Below, in pieces: positions 62,372 to 64,000 of a stretch of 64,000 bases of DNA. Source of the DNA: Novipirellula sp052161655 (lineage in GTDB: Bacteria > Planctomycetota > Planctomycetia > Pirellulales > Pirellulaceae); contig NZ_CP197418.1 in the NCBI RefSeq assembly GCF_052161655.1, positions 6,696,001 through 6,760,000 of the forward strand. Reading direction: 5' to 3'. The notes below the pieces were generated by a model. The model saw only the letters and a list, made by a program, of their open reading frames with translations. It made no database searches and was not told where the DNA came from. Every line of letters starts with the position of its first letter. Position 1 is the first letter of the stretch. Position numbers and translations under genes: made by a program.

Positions 62372-62650
62372 CTATTCGTCGTCATCAGGAACGCTAACGT
62401 CAACGTCGGGAACGGATATTTCCTTCTCTTTCATGTTGACGTCAACATCAGGAACATCGACCTTTTTCTTCTCCATTGAAACGTCAACATCGGGGCCATC
62501 GACGTCATAGGCAGGCAATTTGCCTGGATCGCCTTTGACATCCACATCGACGTTTGGCATCCTACCGTCTTCGGTCTTGTCCACGTCGCAACCAACGGTG
62601 ACAAACGCAATCAACAACGCCGCACTTAAACTCGCAAATTTCTTGATCAT
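62372..62650 (-). CDS. Small Asp/Val-rich lipoprotein (second copy)
   Basis: A 92-residue lipoprotein with a lipobox (VTVGC) and a tail of repeated VDV units (MPNVDVDVKG, VDGPDVDVSME, VPDVDVNMKE, VPDVDVSVPDDDE). It has the same layout as the protein at 2531-2812. The start is ATG 62650 (MIKKFASL); the in-frame region upstream lacks similarity. Function unknown. Confidence 0.75.
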   Translation of the reverse strand: MIKKFASLSAALLIAFVTVGCDVDKTEDGRMPNVDVDVKGDPGKLPAYDVDGPDVDVSMEKKKVDVPDVDVNMKEKEISVPDVDVSVPDDDE

Positions 62651-62851
62651 AATTCTTTTATCCAACAGTTCGCTGGTGACCGGCAGCACAAACAAACAGT
62701 GATTCGACAAGCAACAGTCCGGTTAACCACCAACCATTTGCAAGCTCCGTGCCAATTCGGAGCGATACGGTACAAACTGTCAATTTCCTTCGTTTTCCAG
62801 TAAAACCGGTCTCTCTCTGCTCATTCAGCCTGCAACTTGATCGATAGCAAA

Positions 62852-63478
62852 TCAGGCAATGTCCCGGACCTCTGAAGGTGCTTCGATCTTTCGCCATGTG
62901 AATACGGTCAATGGCGGAATGTTGATTGGAATCCGTTCGGTTGTGGCGGGACCAAACAACGGACGAGCTAATCGCTCGACATCCGACCGGACTTGATAGG
63001 CGATGAAGGCCCCTCCTGGCTTTAACGCTTGATGAATCGATTGCACTAGGTTTTTCGCAACCACCGGTGGAATGGCACTAAACGGGATGCCTGAAACGAT
63101 GACATCCGCACGACCGAACTGATGCTGTTCAAGCAGCCCTGTCAAATCACACGCATCTCCGATCTGTGAGGTCAACCGAGGATCCGCGATCTCGTCGAGA
63201 GCTTCGCGAAACACATCCGTCTTCTCAATCGCCAACAAGCGAGCGTCGGGTCGCATTTGTGACAACAATGCCAATGTCGTTCCCCCGGCGCCCGGTCCTA
63301 ACTCGACGACCGACGAAGCATTGCGGATACAATCTCGATCCGCAATGTTCTCGGTCAGAAATGGCGAACTTGGACAGATCGTTGCAACTTGCGTTGGCTG
63401 TTTCATCCAAGCTCTAAACACATGAAACGCCCGTTTTGCAAACGACGTCGTCTGAGGCTGTCCGATGGATAAAGTCAT
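62852..63478 (-). CDS. Class I SAM-dependent methyltransferase (PmtA-like)
   Basis: A 208-residue methyltransferase. SSVVELGPGAGGTTLALLSQ is motif I with the Gly-rich SAM loop, ARLLAIEKTDVFREAL holds the acidic ribose ligand, and DVIVSGIPFSAIPPVVAKNL is the motif IV region with a Gly-Ile-Pro replacement typical of phospholipid N-methyltransferases. It would act on lipids at the membrane, but rRNA or other substrates are possible. Confidence 0.82.
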   Translation of the reverse strand: MTLSIGQPQTTSFAKRAFHVFRAWMKQPTQVATICPSSPFLTENIADRDCIRNASSVVELGPGAGGTTLALLSQMRPDARLLAIEKTDVFREALDEIADPRLTSQIGDACDLTGLLEQHQFGRADVIVSGIPFSAIPPVVAKNLVQSIHQALKPGGAFIAYQVRSDVERLARPLFGPATTERIPINIPPLTVFTWRKIEAPSEVRDIA

Positions 63479-64000
63479 CTTTGTTATTCCTACGATTCTT
63501 GCTTATGTATTTGCCATGGGTTGGGTTCGACGCAACAAAGTAGGCGGGTAAATCAGAAGACATTTGCCAACCTGCTTAATCGCAAATCGGAAAGCAAACC
63601 ATGTGCCACCACCGTAAGTCTTGACAACACGGCAACCTACGACGCAGGCCGACACTGAACCGGGTGGGGGAAGATATCTCGTATACTGAACAGGTCGTTC
63701 GGTATTTAGCGGTGAAACGTCGATCCTATTGTGAGCCGACGGCGATAGCAGCGGGCCCATCAATATTGTATGAAACTTGCCCGCGGCTAGCACCGTCGGC
63801 TCAGATCATTATGTGGAATCACTCATATTGACCTACTTAACACACCGAGATATTAGAGGCAGGTCGAGATATCAAAGGCGATAGAGCGTATCGCCTGGAG
63901 AGGTGCAGCTATCGAGTCGACTTGTGACAATGCACAAGCAAGCTGCGTTTATATTGCGAGAAGCGTTGCCAATCGCGCATGACGACTGGCAACGCGATGT
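63479..64000. other. Gene-free right end
   Basis: About 520 bases with no supported gene. It contains the family A palindrome at 63731-63803. Confidence 0.45.
63731..63803. repeat. Family A palindromic repeat
   Basis: GTGAGCCGACGGCGATAGC and GCTAGCACCGTCGGCTCA are the arms. It matches the copies at 6538-6620 and 46951-47029. Confidence 0.8.

Overview
The window looks like chromosome from a planctomycete of the Pirellulaceae (Rhodopirellula-like). This is inferred from the gene style rather than from a marker gene. The clues are an ISAzo13/Rhodopirellula-type DDE transposase, very long multi-PAS hybrid histidine kinases, a caa3-type oxidase cluster with a fused subunit I+III, many small envelope-stress proteins, and several families of GC-rich palindromic intergenic repeats. 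No rRNA or tRNA gene was recognised.

Layout. 1-4.7 kb: a branching-enzyme-like GH13 protein that runs off the left edge, an alpha/beta hydrolase, a small lipoprotein, a PRC-barrel protein and a CAP-domain protein. 5.0-6.5 kb: a sigma-54-type response regulator. 6.8-14.16 kb: a degenerate integron. It has a C-terminal fossil of a tyrosine recombinase of the integron-integrase type, a possible attI-like junction, and ten gene cassettes all on the + strand, each followed by a ~137-141 bp attC site. 14.1-17.1 kb: small stress proteins (YflT-like, zinc ribbon, PNPOx-like, DJ-1/PfpI). 17.4-28.7 kb: three large hybrid sensor kinases in a row, the last being a CheB-CheR-PAS-LOV-kinase-receiver fusion. 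28.8-35.8 kb: an anchored protein, two divergent paralogous secreted acidic proteins (one split by an in-frame stop), a GH32/43-like protein, a BON protein and a CHAD protein. 36-37.9 kb: an IS element with a likely -1 frameshift site, inserted beside a broken REP-associated (Y1) transposase.

38.1-43.7 kb: an aa3/caa3 oxidase operon on the minus strand (subunit II with haem c, fused I+III, a small membrane protein, CtaG, tri-haem cytochrome c). 44.2-46.8 kb: a sulfur module (persulfide-dioxygenase/rhodanese fusion and two YeeE/YedE membrane proteins). 47-57 kb: envelope and osmotic stress genes (DUF1328, two MscS channels, CNNM/CorC, Hpt, DUF883/holin-X/CsbD operon, DUF892) with many palindromic repeats between them. 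56.3-63.5 kb: a C39-like membrane protein, secreted and lipid-anchored proteins, a baeRF-like protein, DUF2254, and a SAM methyltransferase.

The most notable system is the integron cassette array. The 5' boundary of each cassette is complementary to that cassette's own R'' box (exactly for cassettes 2, 3, 6 and 8), as expected if each cassette was once a free circle. The integrase is reduced to a C-terminal scrap, in the same orientation as the cassettes, so the array appears to be stranded in this window.
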